DNA of 64,000 bases from Bacillus weihaiensis (GCF_001889165.1 NZ_CP016020.1:2268501-2332500), one strand, 5' to 3'. Positions 1-9,026 are shown, numbered from the stretch's first letter. Made by a program: numbers and translations. The notes: generated by a model not told the origin, from the letters alone.

Positions 1-539
1 AGATGTTCTTGAAACCCCAATTTCTCATAAAAATAAGTTCTACCATATTGTGTAAACATAGGTTTCATTTCACTAGGAGGACCAGGCAACAACATATAGA
101 TTGTTTCATCTACGTCAATCGCCATCCCAGGTGCCATCCCATAATCGTTCTTTAAGACGATGGATCCTTCAATAACTATAGCCTGCTTCTTATTATTTTC
201 GGACATGGAACGTTTCGTTTGTAGATAGTATTGTTCAATATTAGTTAAAGCATCCTGATCAATAACAAGAGATTTCCCAAGATGATGTGCAATTGTTTCT
301 TTCGTTAGGTCATCTTTAGTTGGACCTAATCCTCCAGTGAAAATAATGACATTAGATCGCTTCTGTGCAGTCTCAATTGCATGCTTTAAGCGATTTTGGT
401 TGTCTCCTACCACTGTATGATAATAAACATTTAAACCTATCTCTGCTAACTGCTGAGACAAAAACTGCGCATTACTATTGACAATTTGTCCTAATAAAAG
501 CTCAGATCCCACTGCAATAATTTCTGTACGAATATCCAT
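1..539 (-). CDS. cinA: CinA-family protein, N-terminal part (runs off window edge)
   Basis: Competence/damage-inducible protein family, related to nicotinamide-nucleotide amidase. The first 179 residues can be read; the rest lies outside the window. The start is the ATG at 539 (protein begins [18 protein letters not shown]). The visible part is the molybdopterin-binding-like (MoCF) domain: [10 protein letters not shown] at about residues 68-77 and PGPPSEM near residue 155 are family hallmarks. The C-terminal amidase domain, if present, is not visible. It starts 21 bases after the pgsA stop, which fits the pgsA-cinA pair of Bacillus. In B. subtilis cinA precedes recA in a competence-linked unit; that part cannot be seen here. 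Confidence 0.93.
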   Translation of the reverse strand, partial: MDIRTEIIAVGSELLLGQIVNSNAQFLSQQLAEIGLNVYYHTVVGDNQNRLKHAIETAQKRSNVIIFTGGLGPTKDDLTKETIAHHLGKSLVIDQDALTNIEQYYLQTKRSMSENNKKQAIVIEGSIVLKNDYGMAPGMAIDVDETIYMLLPGPPSEMKPMFTQYGRTYFYEKLGFQEH

Positions 540-560
540 AACTACTCCTCCATTCGAAGG

Positions 561-1139
561 TTATTTTGAGTTAATAAAAGCTTCTTTGTTTTTATTAAAG
601 TAATCCCAACCTGAGATGACAGTAAAGAAGGTTGCAACCCATAAGGAGATTGTTGCAAATGGAAAATTTATAAACTCAAACGGAATATTATGTAGTAATA
701 ATGCTGAAATTGCGATGATTTGTGTCCAAGTTTTAATTTTCCCTAGCATATTGGCTGCTACAACTTCTCCTGAACCAGCTAAAACAAGTCTCAATCCAGT
801 TACAGCAAATTCTCGACTTATAATTAATATAACCATCCAAGATGGAGCCAGACCTAATTCAACCAAGATAATAAGCGCAGCAGACACTAATAACTTATCA
901 GCTAGTGGATCTAAAAACTTCCCAAGGTTCGTGACCATGTTCAGTTTACGTGCATAATACCCATCAATCCAATCAGTTGTCGATGCAATAATAAAGAGAA
1001 TGGCACCTACGAAATGAGTAACTAAAATCGTTTCGGATCCAAGGGTCAAAGTCCCCCAATCAAACGGTCCAAGCATAATAATCATAAATACTGGAATTAA
1101 AAAGATTCTTGATATCGTAATTTTATTAGGTAAATTCAT
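561..1139 (-). CDS. pgsA: CDP-diacylglycerol--glycerol-3-phosphate 3-phosphatidyltransferase
   Basis: Membrane enzyme that joins CDP-diacylglycerol and glycerol 3-phosphate to make phosphatidylglycerophosphate, the committed step to phosphatidylglycerol and cardiolipin. The 192 residues carry the CDP-alcohol phosphotransferase signature D-G-x2-A-R-x8-G-x3-D-x3-D, seen as DGYYAR followed by GKFLDPLADK around residues 59-82. Several hydrophobic segments surround it, as usual. Start ATG at 1139 with a GGAGG-type ribosome site just upstream. A terminator-like hairpin after rodZ (1211-1235) suggests pgsA is at least partly transcribed from its own start. Length is normal for the family. Confidence 0.95.
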   Translation of the reverse strand: MNLPNKITISRIFLIPVFMIIMLGPFDWGTLTLGSETILVTHFVGAILFIIASTTDWIDGYYARKLNMVTNLGKFLDPLADKLLVSAALIILVELGLAPSWMVILIISREFAVTGLRLVLAGSGEVVAANMLGKIKTWTQIIAISALLLHNIPFEFINFPFATISLWVATFFTVISGWDYFNKNKEAFINSK

Positions 1140-1203
1140 GTTCCTAGTCCTCCAAGTTGTTATGTATCTTACTTTATAATACTACCCTACTTTTTCAACA
1201 AAA

Positions 1204-1235
1204 TAAACAAGACGACTCTAAAACGTCGAGTCGTC
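1204..1235 (-). terminator. Intrinsic terminator after rodZ
   Basis: Minus-strand stem of 8 bp (1211-1218 with 1228-1235, arms GACGACTC/GAGTCGTC), loop of 9, followed by the T-rich tail TTGTTTATTTTG. It lies 18 bases beyond the rodZ stop and before pgsA. Confidence 0.6.
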
Positions 1236-1252
1236 GCGTAAAACCTTTCCCA

Positions 1253-2116
1253 CTATTCCTTAGTAAAAAGAATTGTGATGTTTTGTGTGGTTTTTTTCTC
1301 ATTCTCATATTCCAAAAGCTCACCATTAATTTTCAAGTCAGTACCAGGAATATATCCTACTCTCACAATAATTTCGGACTCTTCACTAAAATCATTTTTC
1401 AATGTTTCCCCTTGTGGTATCTCACCTTCAAAGAACGTCTTACCTTTACCATTTTTCACTCTCACCCAGGCACGCTCATTAGCCAATATCTCTAATTGAA
1501 ATGTTTCAGCATTGAGTAGTTCATAGGTTGCATTAGAACCGTTAGCTTCCTTAAAGGAAATCTCTTGTTTAGGTTTTTCTGGTTCTGGCTCCGGTTCTGG
1601 ATCTGTTGTTTCTTCCTCATTCTCTTGAACATTTTCAGATTCATCGGAGGTTAGATTTTCAACTGATTCAAATTCACTATTATTTGTTTCATTGGCTGAA
1701 TTTTGTTCTTGTGGTTGATCGCTACCACTTTGTCTCCATATCCATAACCCTACCGCAACAACAAGAATGACGAGAAAAATTAAAATTTTTGGTAGTAACT
1801 CTAAGAATTTTGACGCAGTTTTTGGCATTTCCTTCTGTGTCTTCACTCTAGAAAGCTGTTCTGGAACATCATCCTTATGTGTAGCAGGTACTTCTGATTT
1901 ATATTCTTCAAATAATTCCTCTGGATCTAAATCTACTGCTTCAGCATATTGCTTAATAAAAGCACGCACATAAAATTTCCCAGGCATCATTGAATAATTG
2001 CCTTCTTCAATTCCAAGCAAATAGCGTTTTTGAATTTTTGTCACCGCTTGTAAATCATCTAAGCTGATGTTTTTTTCCTCTCTTGCTTGTTTCAGTCGAT
2101 TTCCTAATTCACTCAA
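1253..2116 (-). CDS. rodZ: RodZ-like cell-shape protein (YmfM)
   Basis: Bitopic membrane protein of the RodZ family, which links cytoplasmic MreB to the elongation machinery. Order: a Cro/CI-type helix-turn-helix of the HTH_25 kind (residues about 3-65, including MMPGKFYVRAFIKQYAEAV), a linker, one transmembrane helix (about 110-127), a Glu/Pro/Asn-rich extracellular linker, and a C-terminal DUF4115-like beta domain. I chose the TTG at 2116 (protein MSELGNRLKQ) because GGGGTG lies 6 bases before it. The GTG at 2125 is part of that ribosome site and has none of its own. It follows ymfK by 18 bases, as in B. subtilis. Confidence 0.85.
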   Translation of the reverse strand: MSELGNRLKQAREEKNISLDDLQAVTKIQKRYLLGIEEGNYSMMPGKFYVRAFIKQYAEAVDLDPEELFEEYKSEVPATHKDDVPEQLSRVKTQKEMPKTASKFLELLPKILIFLVILVVAVGLWIWRQSGSDQPQEQNSANETNNSEFESVENLTSDESENVQENEEETTDPEPEPEPEKPKQEISFKEANGSNATYELLNAETFQLEILANERAWVRVKNGKGKTFFEGEIPQGETLKNDFSEESEIIVRVGYIPGTDLKINGELLEYENEKKTTQNITILFTKE

Positions 2117-2134
2117 CCGTAACACCCCATAAAT

Positions 2135-2926
2135 TTAAAAGTCAAAGCCTGAAAGACTTGAAGAATCAAAACTCATTCTTGGTTCTTCAACATCTTTATA
2201 TGTAATTTCCTCATCAGGATCGTTTCGAATTTCAATTATATAATCAAAATCATCAATTGTATATTCGGTATTTTGCACAAAGATATCCGGGTGTTCCACA
2301 ACTTTTGTTGCAGATAATCGCATAATTTCTCTCACTAGCTGCAAGTGCTGCTCAGATCCTCTTCTAGTCGAAACAATACCATCTATAATGAACACATTAT
2401 CTTCGTTATATTCATCAGCAATTAATTGACTACGAATAGTTTGTTTTAGCAAGGTTGAAGAAACAAATAACCATTTTTTATTAGCGCAAACACTCGAAGC
2501 AACTATTGATTCTGTTTTTCCTACCCTTGGCATTCCTCTTATTCCAATTAATTTATGACCATCCTGTTTATATAATTCTGCCATAAAATCCACTAATAGT
2601 CCAAGCTCATCTCGAACAAATCGGAACGTTTTTTTATCGTCAGCATCTCTTTGTATGTATCTACCATGTCTTACAGCAAGTCGATCTCTTAATTTAGGTA
2701 CACGTAACTTGGTAACTGTTATATTGTCCATCGTTTTGAGGATTGATTCAAGCCTTCGAACTTGATTATTACTTTCGCATTTTAACAAAAGTCCCCTACG
2801 TGAATCATCTACTCCATTAATCGTAATGATATTTATAGATAACATCCCCAATAAGGATGAGACATCTCCAAGAAGCCCTGGTCGATTTTTTTGTATTTCA
2901 TATTCTAAATACCATTCGTATGGCAA
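2135..2926 (-). CDS. ymfK: Conserved protein YmfK (DUF3388)
   Basis: Cytoplasmic conserved Bacillus protein of 263 residues with no proven role. The first 75 residues resemble an ACT-like regulatory fold (NRPGLLGDVSSLLGMLSINI...). A P-loop-like GMPRVGKT follows at about residues 131-138, so a nucleotide-binding module is plausible. The end (FDSSSLSGFDF) is low in complexity. It sits in the conserved ymfI-ymfJ-ymfK-rodZ order. The ligand and NTPase activity are inferences from these two motifs only. Start ATG at 2926 follows a GAGGAGGG-type ribosome site. Confidence 0.85.
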   Translation of the reverse strand: MPYEWYLEYEIQKNRPGLLGDVSSLLGMLSINIITINGVDDSRRGLLLKCESNNQVRRLESILKTMDNITVTKLRVPKLRDRLAVRHGRYIQRDADDKKTFRFVRDELGLLVDFMAELYKQDGHKLIGIRGMPRVGKTESIVASSVCANKKWLFVSSTLLKQTIRSQLIADEYNEDNVFIIDGIVSTRRGSEQHLQLVREIMRLSATKVVEHPDIFVQNTEYTIDDFDYIIEIRNDPDEEITYKDVEEPRMSFDSSSLSGFDF

Positions 2927-3059
2927 AGAAAACCCTCCTCATTATTAAAGACCCTAAATGATAACTCTATCATATATGATTTTTGATAAAAGAGAAAGAT
3001 ATCAATAATGTGAACGTGGAAGAAATTTGATGGATTTTGCTTAGTATATCTTACATTAG

Positions 3060-3085
3060 AAAAAAGAGAGGAAAGCTCCTCTCTT
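3060..3085 (-). terminator. Intrinsic terminator overlapping the ymfJ stop
   Basis: Perfect 9-bp minus-strand stem, AAGAGAGGA (3077-3085) with TCCTCTCTT (3064-3072) around a 4-base loop, followed by a T run. The stem overlaps the ymfJ stop codon (3084-3086), so ymfJ probably ends its transcript and ymfK is read mainly from a separate start. Confidence 0.8.
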
Positions 3086-3341
3086 AGTGTGAACCATTAT
3101 TTTGTACAAGTTTCACCATCATTGTAGCAATTGCATGCTGTTCTTGTTCAGATGCTACACTCCAAAGATCTGCCAAGACTTTTTCTTGTGGATTTTTCGC
3201 ATCTACTTGCTTTGCTAAGTAATCCCCAATTTCGAATGCAAGATTTGAGATTACTTTCTCATCCATACCTTCATTTTGCGCATGATCTAAACGATCACCT
3301 AAAAAATTCTTCCACTCATCCCAATTATCTAATACAGACAT
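3084..3341 (-). CDS. ymfJ: Small conserved protein YmfJ (DUF3243)
   Basis: Soluble helical protein of 85 residues, function unknown. The start is the ATG at 3341 (MSVLDNWDEWKNFLGD), preceded by a strong AGGAGGT at 3348-3354. A longer open frame upstream overlaps ymfI and has no ribosome site. The sequence is amphipathic and charged, with no signal peptide or membrane segment. Length equals the B. subtilis YmfJ as I recall it. Lies between ymfI and ymfK. Confidence 0.88.
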   Translation of the reverse strand: MSVLDNWDEWKNFLGDRLDHAQNEGMDEKVISNLAFEIGDYLAKQVDAKNPQEKVLADLWSVASEQEQHAIATMMVKLVQNNGSH

Positions 3342-3426
3342 AGGAGTACCTCCTTTTTTATTGTTACAAATGTATTGTTCCATAGGGAGGTTTGTTTTAT
3401 TCACGATTACGATAAACTCTTTTTCA

Positions 3427-4152
3427 TTATATCCACCCACCGTCTACAACTAATATCTGTCCTGTTATGTATGAAGCCTTATCAGAAGATAAAAAAGCTA
3501 CTGCCTCAGCAATTTCTTCTGGTTTTCCAATGCGTCCTAAAGGAATTTCATTTTTCAAATCAGTTAGATCTTCTTCTGAGAACTGCGAGAGCATGTTAGT
3601 TGCAATAGCTCCAGGCGCAATAGCATTAACTCTAATATTACTAGGCGCAACTTCTTTTGATAATGCTTTTACAAAAGAATTTTGCCCACCCTTTACCATA
3701 GAATATAGGACCTCACATGAAGCCCCTTTGATTCCCCAAATAGACGAAATCACAACGATATTTCCTTTTTGATTGCGTACCATCTTAGGTACTAATTTTT
3801 GTGCAATTAAAAAAGGACTAGTGATATTTAATTGAACCATCCGTTCAATATCGAGATCTGTCATGTCAGTCAAAAGGCCATAAAAGCTAGAACCACTATT
3901 TAATACGACTAGGTCAATCTTGGTTGGAATTTCAGCTACAAGATTTTCGACTCCTGTTTGGACGGAAAGATCTGATTGTATAGGTATGATCCTTTCCCTA
4001 TCATGTTCAGACATAGAATGAATAAACTGATCGATTGCTTTTTTGTTCGAATGAAAATGGAGGTAAATATGGTAACCTTCTTCTAAGAGCTTTTTTGTAA
4101 TTGCAGAACCAATACCTCCACTTGCTCCTGTTACCAACGCAAATTTTTCCAT
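3427..4152 (-). CDS. ymfI: Short-chain dehydrogenase/reductase YmfI
   Basis: NAD(P)-dependent SDR oxidoreductase of about 241 residues. N-terminal nucleotide motif TGASGGIG (residues about 8-15), a central NSG, and the catalytic Ser...Tyr-x3-Lys set in SSIWG and YSMVK. The C-terminal GQILVVDGG is typical of FabG-like enzymes. The substrate is unknown; similarity to 3-oxoacyl-ACP reductases is a fold-level statement. The start could be the ATG at 4152 or the TTG at 4155; both sit an acceptable distance from AGGAG at about 4163-4167, and I prefer ATG. A 363-base gap and a terminator separate it from ymfH. Confidence 0.88.
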   Translation of the reverse strand: MEKFALVTGASGGIGSAITKKLLEEGYHIYLHFHSNKKAIDQFIHSMSEHDRERIIPIQSDLSVQTGVENLVAEIPTKIDLVVLNSGSSFYGLLTDMTDLDIERMVQLNITSPFLIAQKLVPKMVRNQKGNIVVISSIWGIKGASCEVLYSMVKGGQNSFVKALSKEVAPSNIRVNAIAPGAIATNMLSQFSEEDLTDLKNEIPLGRIGKPEEIAEAVAFLSSDKASYITGQILVVDGGWI

Positions 4153-4515
4153 CAATTTTTTTCTCCTGATCTTTTATAAAAATGATTTTAAGACTCGTAA
4201 AAAAAGGTCTTATAACTTTGGTCAAACACAAATAGTTATCAACATGATTTATTAAAAGCTTAGGTGAAGTGGGTGTTTAAAACTAAACAAACACTTAGAA
4301 GAACGTTCCCTATAATGCTCTGTATATAAAAGGGACTATATTGATAACAAAGTGAAAGTGCCGTAGTCAGCAAAGGGATATCTCTTTTGTCTAGTAACTT
4401 TTGGAATACTAGATCTAGATCGTAAATCCCTTAACATATTTGATGCAGTTTAAATTCCTAAGAAATTAAAAAGGGTCTGAATTCTCATTATCAGACCCTA
4501 GTATAACTTATTCTA
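4153..4515. other. Hairpin-rich intergenic gap between ymfH and ymfI
   Basis: No credible coding frame. Seen: the ymfH terminator (4468-4499); a nested structure with outer arms AAGGGAT/ATCCCTT (4373-4379 with 4426-4432) and inner arms CTAGTA/TACTAG (4391-4396 with 4407-4412); and a weaker stem around 4296-4337. It should also hold the ymfI promoter, which I cannot place with confidence. Confidence 0.5.
4468..4499 (-). terminator. Intrinsic terminator after ymfH
   Basis: Perfect 9-bp stem AGGGTCTGA/TCAGACCCT (4491-4499 with 4472-4480), 10-base loop, and a T run on the minus strand (complement of 4468-4472). It lies 17 bases after the ymfH stop. Confidence 0.85.
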
Positions 4516-5802
4516 TTATTGAGGAACAACCTGACATACTGTAAATAAGTTTTCTTCGACCGCTTCATTAAGTACTGATGTGATGTCTTCTGTACTTAAT
4601 GACTCTAAGGTTGGTACAACATCAAATAAATTCATGTCATTAAAGGCATATCGAGTAAACTGATTTGCAATGTATTCCGGTGAATTAATTGCACGAAGAA
4701 ACGCGCCAATTTTTTTCTTCTTCGTTGCTTCAAATGTAGAATAGTCTAAACCTAATTCTTTAGTTGAGAGCATAGTCTGTTTTATTCTTTCAGCTAATAA
4801 GTCAGGATCTGATGTATCCCCACCTATCATAGCAAAGCCAAATCCACTCTCTTCTGTGTAATCATAGCTAAAAGTGTCATCAATTAGTCCTGCATGATAT
4901 AGTTCATCATAATGGGTAGAGCTTTTACTAAATAACATATCTAAAATAATATTCATTGAAAGCTCATACTTTAGTAAATCTTTGCCTTTTCGGTTTGGAT
5001 TTTTCGCTTTTAAGCCAACTAAGCATTTCGAACTTTGAACGTTCATTTTAAGAATTTCTATTTTCTTAAAGACTTCTACCGGTTCATTAGGAAACTCTCG
5101 TTTAATTTCTTCCTGAACGGTGAAATCTTTCTTCTGCTGATTTTCTCTTACTTGCTTTAAAATTTCATTTGGCTCTACTTGACCAACAATGAATAATAGC
5201 ATATTACTCGGATGGTAAAAGGTATGATAGCATTCGTACAATGAATCTTTCGTTATTTTTGCAATTGAGTCAATTGTACCAGCAATATCAATACGAACTG
5301 GATGGTGTTGATATAGATTTTGAATTAATCCAAAATATAAGCGCCAGTCTGGATTATCGTCATACATATTTATCTCTTGACCGATAATTCCTTTTTCTTT
5401 CTCAACTGTCTTCTCTGAAAAATAGGGAGTTTGAACAAAATCAACTAGCGTCTCTAAGTTTTTTTCTACTTGACTTGTACTTGAGAACAAATAGGCTGTT
5501 CTTGTAAAGGAAGTAAATGCATTTGCTGAAGCGCCTTGTTTACTAAATTGCTGGAATACATCTCCATCTTCCTTCTCAAACAATTTATGCTCCAAGAAAT
5601 GGGCAATTCCATCAGGTACCGAAATCAACTCATTATTTTTTAAAGGAACAAACCGATTATCAATTGATCCATATTTTGTGGTAAAAGTAGCATACGTTTT
5701 ATTAAAGCCTTTTTTAGGTAACACATAGACATCAAGACCATTTTCCATTTTCTCATGGTAAAGTGTTTCTTGAAGCTGTTCAAAATGAATGGAATATGTC
5801 AT
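4516..5802 (-). CDS. ymfH: M16-family zinc metallopeptidase YmfH
   Basis: Predicted cytoplasmic M16 peptidase of 428 residues. The zinc motif HxxEH is present as HFLEH (residues 68-72), with the distal acidic region (EKGIIGQEINMYDDNPDW) about 75 residues later, so the active site looks intact. It overlaps ymfF by 4 bases (ATGA), a sign of translational coupling. Together they resemble other M16 pairs in which one catalytic and one non-catalytic subunit form a clam-shell heterodimer, as in mitochondrial processing peptidase. The substrate is unknown. Pairing with YmfF is inferred from the overlap and from the complementary motif status. Confidence 0.92.
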   Translation of the reverse strand: MTYSIHFEQLQETLYHEKMENGLDVYVLPKKGFNKTYATFTTKYGSIDNRFVPLKNNELISVPDGIAHFLEHKLFEKEDGDVFQQFSKQGASANAFTSFTRTAYLFSSTSQVEKNLETLVDFVQTPYFSEKTVEKEKGIIGQEINMYDDNPDWRLYFGLIQNLYQHHPVRIDIAGTIDSIAKITKDSLYECYHTFYHPSNMLLFIVGQVEPNEILKQVRENQQKKDFTVQEEIKREFPNEPVEVFKKIEILKMNVQSSKCLVGLKAKNPNRKGKDLLKYELSMNIILDMLFSKSSTHYDELYHAGLIDDTFSYDYTEESGFGFAMIGGDTSDPDLLAERIKQTMLSTKELGLDYSTFEATKKKKIGAFLRAINSPEYIANQFTRYAFNDMNLFDVVPTLESLSTEDITSVLNEAVEENLFTVCQVVPQ

Positions 5803-7091
5803 GACTGATCCCCCTTTCCTTTAAGGAAATAAACCGTATCAAGTTCAATTTTAGCTGCAACTTCCCTTACTTCATCCGTTGTAACATTTTCAATCCCGTC
5901 TAAATACTCTTCGAATGTGCGATCAATTAAAGAAATAACGTTATGATACATAATTTCCACTAGACCATATGCAGTATCTATTGTTTCTAGTAATTGATTA
6001 CGAATAACAGCCTTTGTTTGTAAAAATTCCTCTTCTGAAAAATTACCGTTTTTCATAGCCTGCATCTGTTCTTTAATAATGGTAACTGCTTGATCGAAAT
6101 TTTGAAACTCAATACCTGACATTACCATTAATAGACCTTTATGACTTTCAACTCTAGAGGCTGCATAATAAGCTAAACTCGCTTTTTCTCGTACGTTTAT
6201 AAAGAGTTTTGAGTGAGAAAACCCTCCAAAAATCCCATTGAATACTTGTAGTGCGTAATAATTGTCATCCTGGTACGTTACATTTGTTCTAAAGCCAATA
6301 TTTAACTTACCTTGTTTTACATCCTGTTCCTCAATCACTTCTTTTTCTTTAACAGCAGAAGCTTTATCGACATCTGACTGTTTAGCAGAGGATACTGAAT
6401 TCTCTTGTTTCGTGATTTGAAAGTATTGACTTACATGCTTTTTTACTAGCTCCTGTTCAATGTCTCCTACAACATATAAATCAATTTTATCTGTTTCTAG
6501 TGATTTTTTATAATAATCCATTAAAGAAGTTGCTGTAATAGCGTCTACATCTTCAATTTCACCATTAACATGTAATGCATATGGTTCTTCTTTACACATT
6601 TCCTGAACTAATCGTAAATTAGAGTATCTCATTTTATCATCATATACTGATTGAATTCGTTGCTTTAGAGTTCTTTTTTCTTGGCTAACGATTTCTTGAT
6701 TAAAAGCGTCATGATCCGTTAGTGGTTTTAGTAATATCTCAGACAACAGTTTTACTGCCTTTTCTAATAACGGAGTTGAATCCGATAAAAACTTTTCGTT
6801 CGCAACTTCCATACGGAAAGTTATAATATGATTTTCTCCCTTTTTTGATAAATCTACATGTAATGTTGCACCGTATAGACTATCAAGATACTGTCTTAAG
6901 CTAGTACTTGAAGGAAATGACTTTGTACCTCGTTGAAGTACGTATGGTAATAATGCACGAAATGTGACATCCTCTTTTCTCAGTGGGGCCAAAAGTTTTA
7001 ACACAATTGTATTTGTTTTAAACTTTGGTGTTGATATCGTATGTAAAGATAACCCATTAATATGATCAACTTGTTCATTTATAAGAGACAT
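5799..7091 (-). CDS. ymfF: M16-family peptidase-like protein YmfF (zinc site absent)
   Basis: M16-like protein of 430 residues, probably the non-catalytic partner of YmfH. At the place where HxxEH is expected the sequence reads RALLPYVLQRGTKSFPS, so the zinc ligands are missing. The C-terminal half keeps M16 features (YYALQVFNGIFGGFSHSKLFINVREKASLAYY, the substrate-side R/Y region). It is the first gene of the ymfF-ymfH pair, with AAAGGAGGG before the ATG at 7091 and an extended -10 element about 30 bases further upstream. Confidence 0.92.
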   Translation of the reverse strand: MSLINEQVDHINGLSLHTISTPKFKTNTIVLKLLAPLRKEDVTFRALLPYVLQRGTKSFPSSTSLRQYLDSLYGATLHVDLSKKGENHIITFRMEVANEKFLSDSTPLLEKAVKLLSEILLKPLTDHDAFNQEIVSQEKRTLKQRIQSVYDDKMRYSNLRLVQEMCKEEPYALHVNGEIEDVDAITATSLMDYYKKSLETDKIDLYVVGDIEQELVKKHVSQYFQITKQENSVSSAKQSDVDKASAVKEKEVIEEQDVKQGKLNIGFRTNVTYQDDNYYALQVFNGIFGGFSHSKLFINVREKASLAYYAASRVESHKGLLMVMSGIEFQNFDQAVTIIKEQMQAMKNGNFSEEEFLQTKAVIRNQLLETIDTAYGLVEIMYHNVISLIDRTFEEYLDGIENVTTDEVREVAAKIELDTVYFLKGKGDQS

Positions 7092-7122
7092 ATGAACCCT
7101 CCTTTAAAATAGTTTAAACACA

Positions 7123-7131
7123 ATTATACCA
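7123..7131 (-). promoter_or_regulatory. Likely extended -10 promoter for ymfF-ymfH
   Basis: On the minus strand TGGTATAAT (complement of 7123-7131) is a perfect TGn-TATAAT extended -10. The region 17 bases upstream has only a poor -35. A second TATAAT lies at 7152-7157 and could also serve. Confidence 0.5.
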
Positions 7132-7261
7132 ATATGAGGATAATATAGGAAATTATACACTTACCATTGACTATTTAAATTGATACTAAATATATACTAA
7201 AACGCCACTTTTAGCTTAGTGTTAGGTTTAAAGTAGCCAGAGGTAATTGTTCAGAATAGTT

Positions 7262-7294
7262 TTGTGGTGAGTCTTGCAAAAAAGCTCACCACAA
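7262..7294 (-). terminator. Hairpin after the MFS gene (terminator-like)
   Basis: Perfect 10-bp stem TTGTGGTGAG/CTCACCACAA (7285-7294 with 7262-7271) and 13-base loop, about 40 bases after the MFS stop. The T tract is poor on the minus strand, so termination is uncertain. Confidence 0.45.
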
Positions 7295-7335
7295 CTTGTT
7301 AAAGAAAAAAGGTAAGAACTTGTAAAGAGAATAGT

Positions 7336-8574
7336 TCAAGCTAGTTTTGGCATGTGATTTGAGTGTGGATCTTTCTGTGACATTTTATTAGGTCTAATAA
7401 ACAAAATGACAACAATCACAGCTAACAAGCTACAGCCTGCGGAAATATAATAAATCATATGTTCAGAAACATTCATAATATATGAATAAACTGGTGGACC
7501 TAATGCTACACCAATAAATCTCATCGAACTATAAATGGATGTAATAGTACCTCTTTCTGCCTTTTCAATACCTTCTGTAATCATGGCATCTAGACTTGGT
7601 AAAGTAATACCAATTCCAACTCCCGTTACTGCCAAGAAAGACAGCAAATATACAAAAGAATGTTGAATTCTTAAGGCAATAAAAGATAGTGCAACTAATC
7701 CCATACCAATAATCATAATCATTTTCATTAATTGTTGATTTTCTCCAATTTTTTTCCCAGAGAAAAACGAACTTATAGAAAGGGCTAACAAAGGAATGGC
7801 TAATACTAATCCTTTTTTTACTCCATTAATATTATATTGTTTTTCTAACATATCAGATAAATAAAACAATATACCAAATAAAACAAACATGATAATACAG
7901 CCTATTGTAAAGATAGCAAATAACCATCTTCCTTCTTGCTTGAATATCTTTTTTACACAGCGGAGGAAAGAGGAAAATGACTGTTTCTCTTTTTCACTCT
8001 TTTTAGGAACTTTAACTAAAAAAATGACAAGCAAAACGCTTATCGCACTGAAAAAAGGAATAAACCAAAAAGGTAGGTACCAAATATAAGCTGCTAAAGC
8101 GGCACCTATTATTGGACTCAACACCTTACCTGCTGTATTAGCTGTTTCAGTTAAACCAAGCCCAGCACTAATTTCTTCATCTTTTTTAAACATATCACCT
8201 ATCAAGGGCATGACTACAGGAGCAGCACCCGCTGAGCCAATACCTTGCAAAACACGGCCTAGCAAAATAGCCGTATAAGGGTCTTCCATTTTCCAAGAAG
8301 CCCATCCAGAAACCACTCCACCTAAACCTGCAATGATAAGACAAGGTACCATAACCGCCTTACGACCATAACGATCGGATAAATATCCAGCAATAGGAAT
8401 GAGAATAATCGCCACAATTGAATATACTGTAATAATTAAGGAAACTTGAAAAGAACTTACATTTAATTTTTTTGAAATAATTGGTAGCACTGGGATTAAC
8501 ATCGAATTACCTAATGTCATCACAAGTGGAACAGATGATAGTGCCAATAAATCAAGCTTCTTACCTGCTTCCAT
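7336..8574 (-). CDS. MFS drug/siderophore-type exporter (YmfD-like position)
   Basis: Major facilitator superfamily transporter of 412 residues with 12 hydrophobic segments. MFS motif A is seen as GYLSDRYGRK in the first cytoplasmic loop, and the PxLPxI pattern of 12-TM drug:H+ antiporters is in helix 1 (LIPVLPIISKK). In B. subtilis the gene at this place is ymfD, reported as a bacillibactin exporter, so the neighbourhood points to that ortholog. The nup genes now lie between it and ymfC, and I see no siderophore genes, so substrate and orthology stay open. Start ATG at 8574 follows AAGGTGA. Confidence 0.85.
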   Translation of the reverse strand: MEAGKKLDLLALSSVPLVMTLGNSMLIPVLPIISKKLNVSSFQVSLIITVYSIVAIILIPIAGYLSDRYGRKAVMVPCLIIAGLGGVVSGWASWKMEDPYTAILLGRVLQGIGSAGAAPVVMPLIGDMFKKDEEISAGLGLTETANTAGKVLSPIIGAALAAYIWYLPFWFIPFFSAISVLLVIFLVKVPKKSEKEKQSFSSFLRCVKKIFKQEGRWLFAIFTIGCIIMFVLFGILFYLSDMLEKQYNINGVKKGLVLAIPLLALSISSFFSGKKIGENQQLMKMIMIIGMGLVALSFIALRIQHSFVYLLSFLAVTGVGIGITLPSLDAMITEGIEKAERGTITSIYSSMRFIGVALGPPVYSYIMNVSEHMIYYISAGCSLLAVIVVILFIRPNKMSQKDPHSNHMPKLA

Positions 8575-8790
8575 AATCGCTTCACCTTGTCTTTTATTTT
8601 TTTCTTACCACTTTCATTTTGTGTCATTCGAAGCTATCATATACTGGGTATTACTTACAGTTTATAAGAAGTAACCTTAAAGATAGTTTTTATAGCTCGT
8701 GCCCGTATACAGTAACAAGTCTTAAACATTAGGTTCTGATAAAAGATCAATTTTAATTTATTGCCCTTTGTTGTAGTGAAAGGCATGAGA

Positions 8791-8891
8791 CTGTCCTTCG
8801 GAAGAAGCGTGTCAAAGGAGACCCCCATACCGAGGAGGAGCCCGGACTGCCTGACGAAAGCGAATACCTGTAACAAAAATCAACTGGCAGG
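8791..8891 (+). repeat. Dispersed Bacillaceae-type repeat, copy 1
   Basis: On the plus strand the copy reads GTGTCAAAGGAGACC, then CCGAGGAGGAGCCCGG, then CGAAAGCGAATACCTG and AAAATCAAC. This block order (GGAGACC...GAGGAG...GGAAAGCGA.TGCCTG...AATCAAC) matches a common Bacillaceae intergenic repeat that I recognise from memory. It is locally GC-richer than its flanks. Related copies lie at 29197-29349 and 39026-39120, inverted. Confidence 0.6.
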
Positions 8892-8992
8892 TTAAACAGA
8901 GCCAATCATTACTAACATTGGGAAGGAACATTATAATTTTTCTTTTTACAATCATTTAGTAAGTTTATCTTACCACTACTTTTATCCAGAAC

Positions 8993-9026
8993 AAAAAAAT
9001 AGACAAGCTCATTAATAGCTTGTCTA
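8993..9026 (-). terminator. Intrinsic terminator of the nup operon
   Basis: Perfect 9-bp stem TAGACAAGC/GCTTGTCTA (9018-9026 with 9000-9008), 9-base loop, followed by seven T on the minus strand. It starts 18 bases after the nupQ stop. Confidence 0.88.

Noticed and set aside
8655-8876. 73-codon minus-strand frame in the nupQ-MFS gap
   Set aside because: It lies across repeat copy 1 and lacks a ribosome site and known domains.
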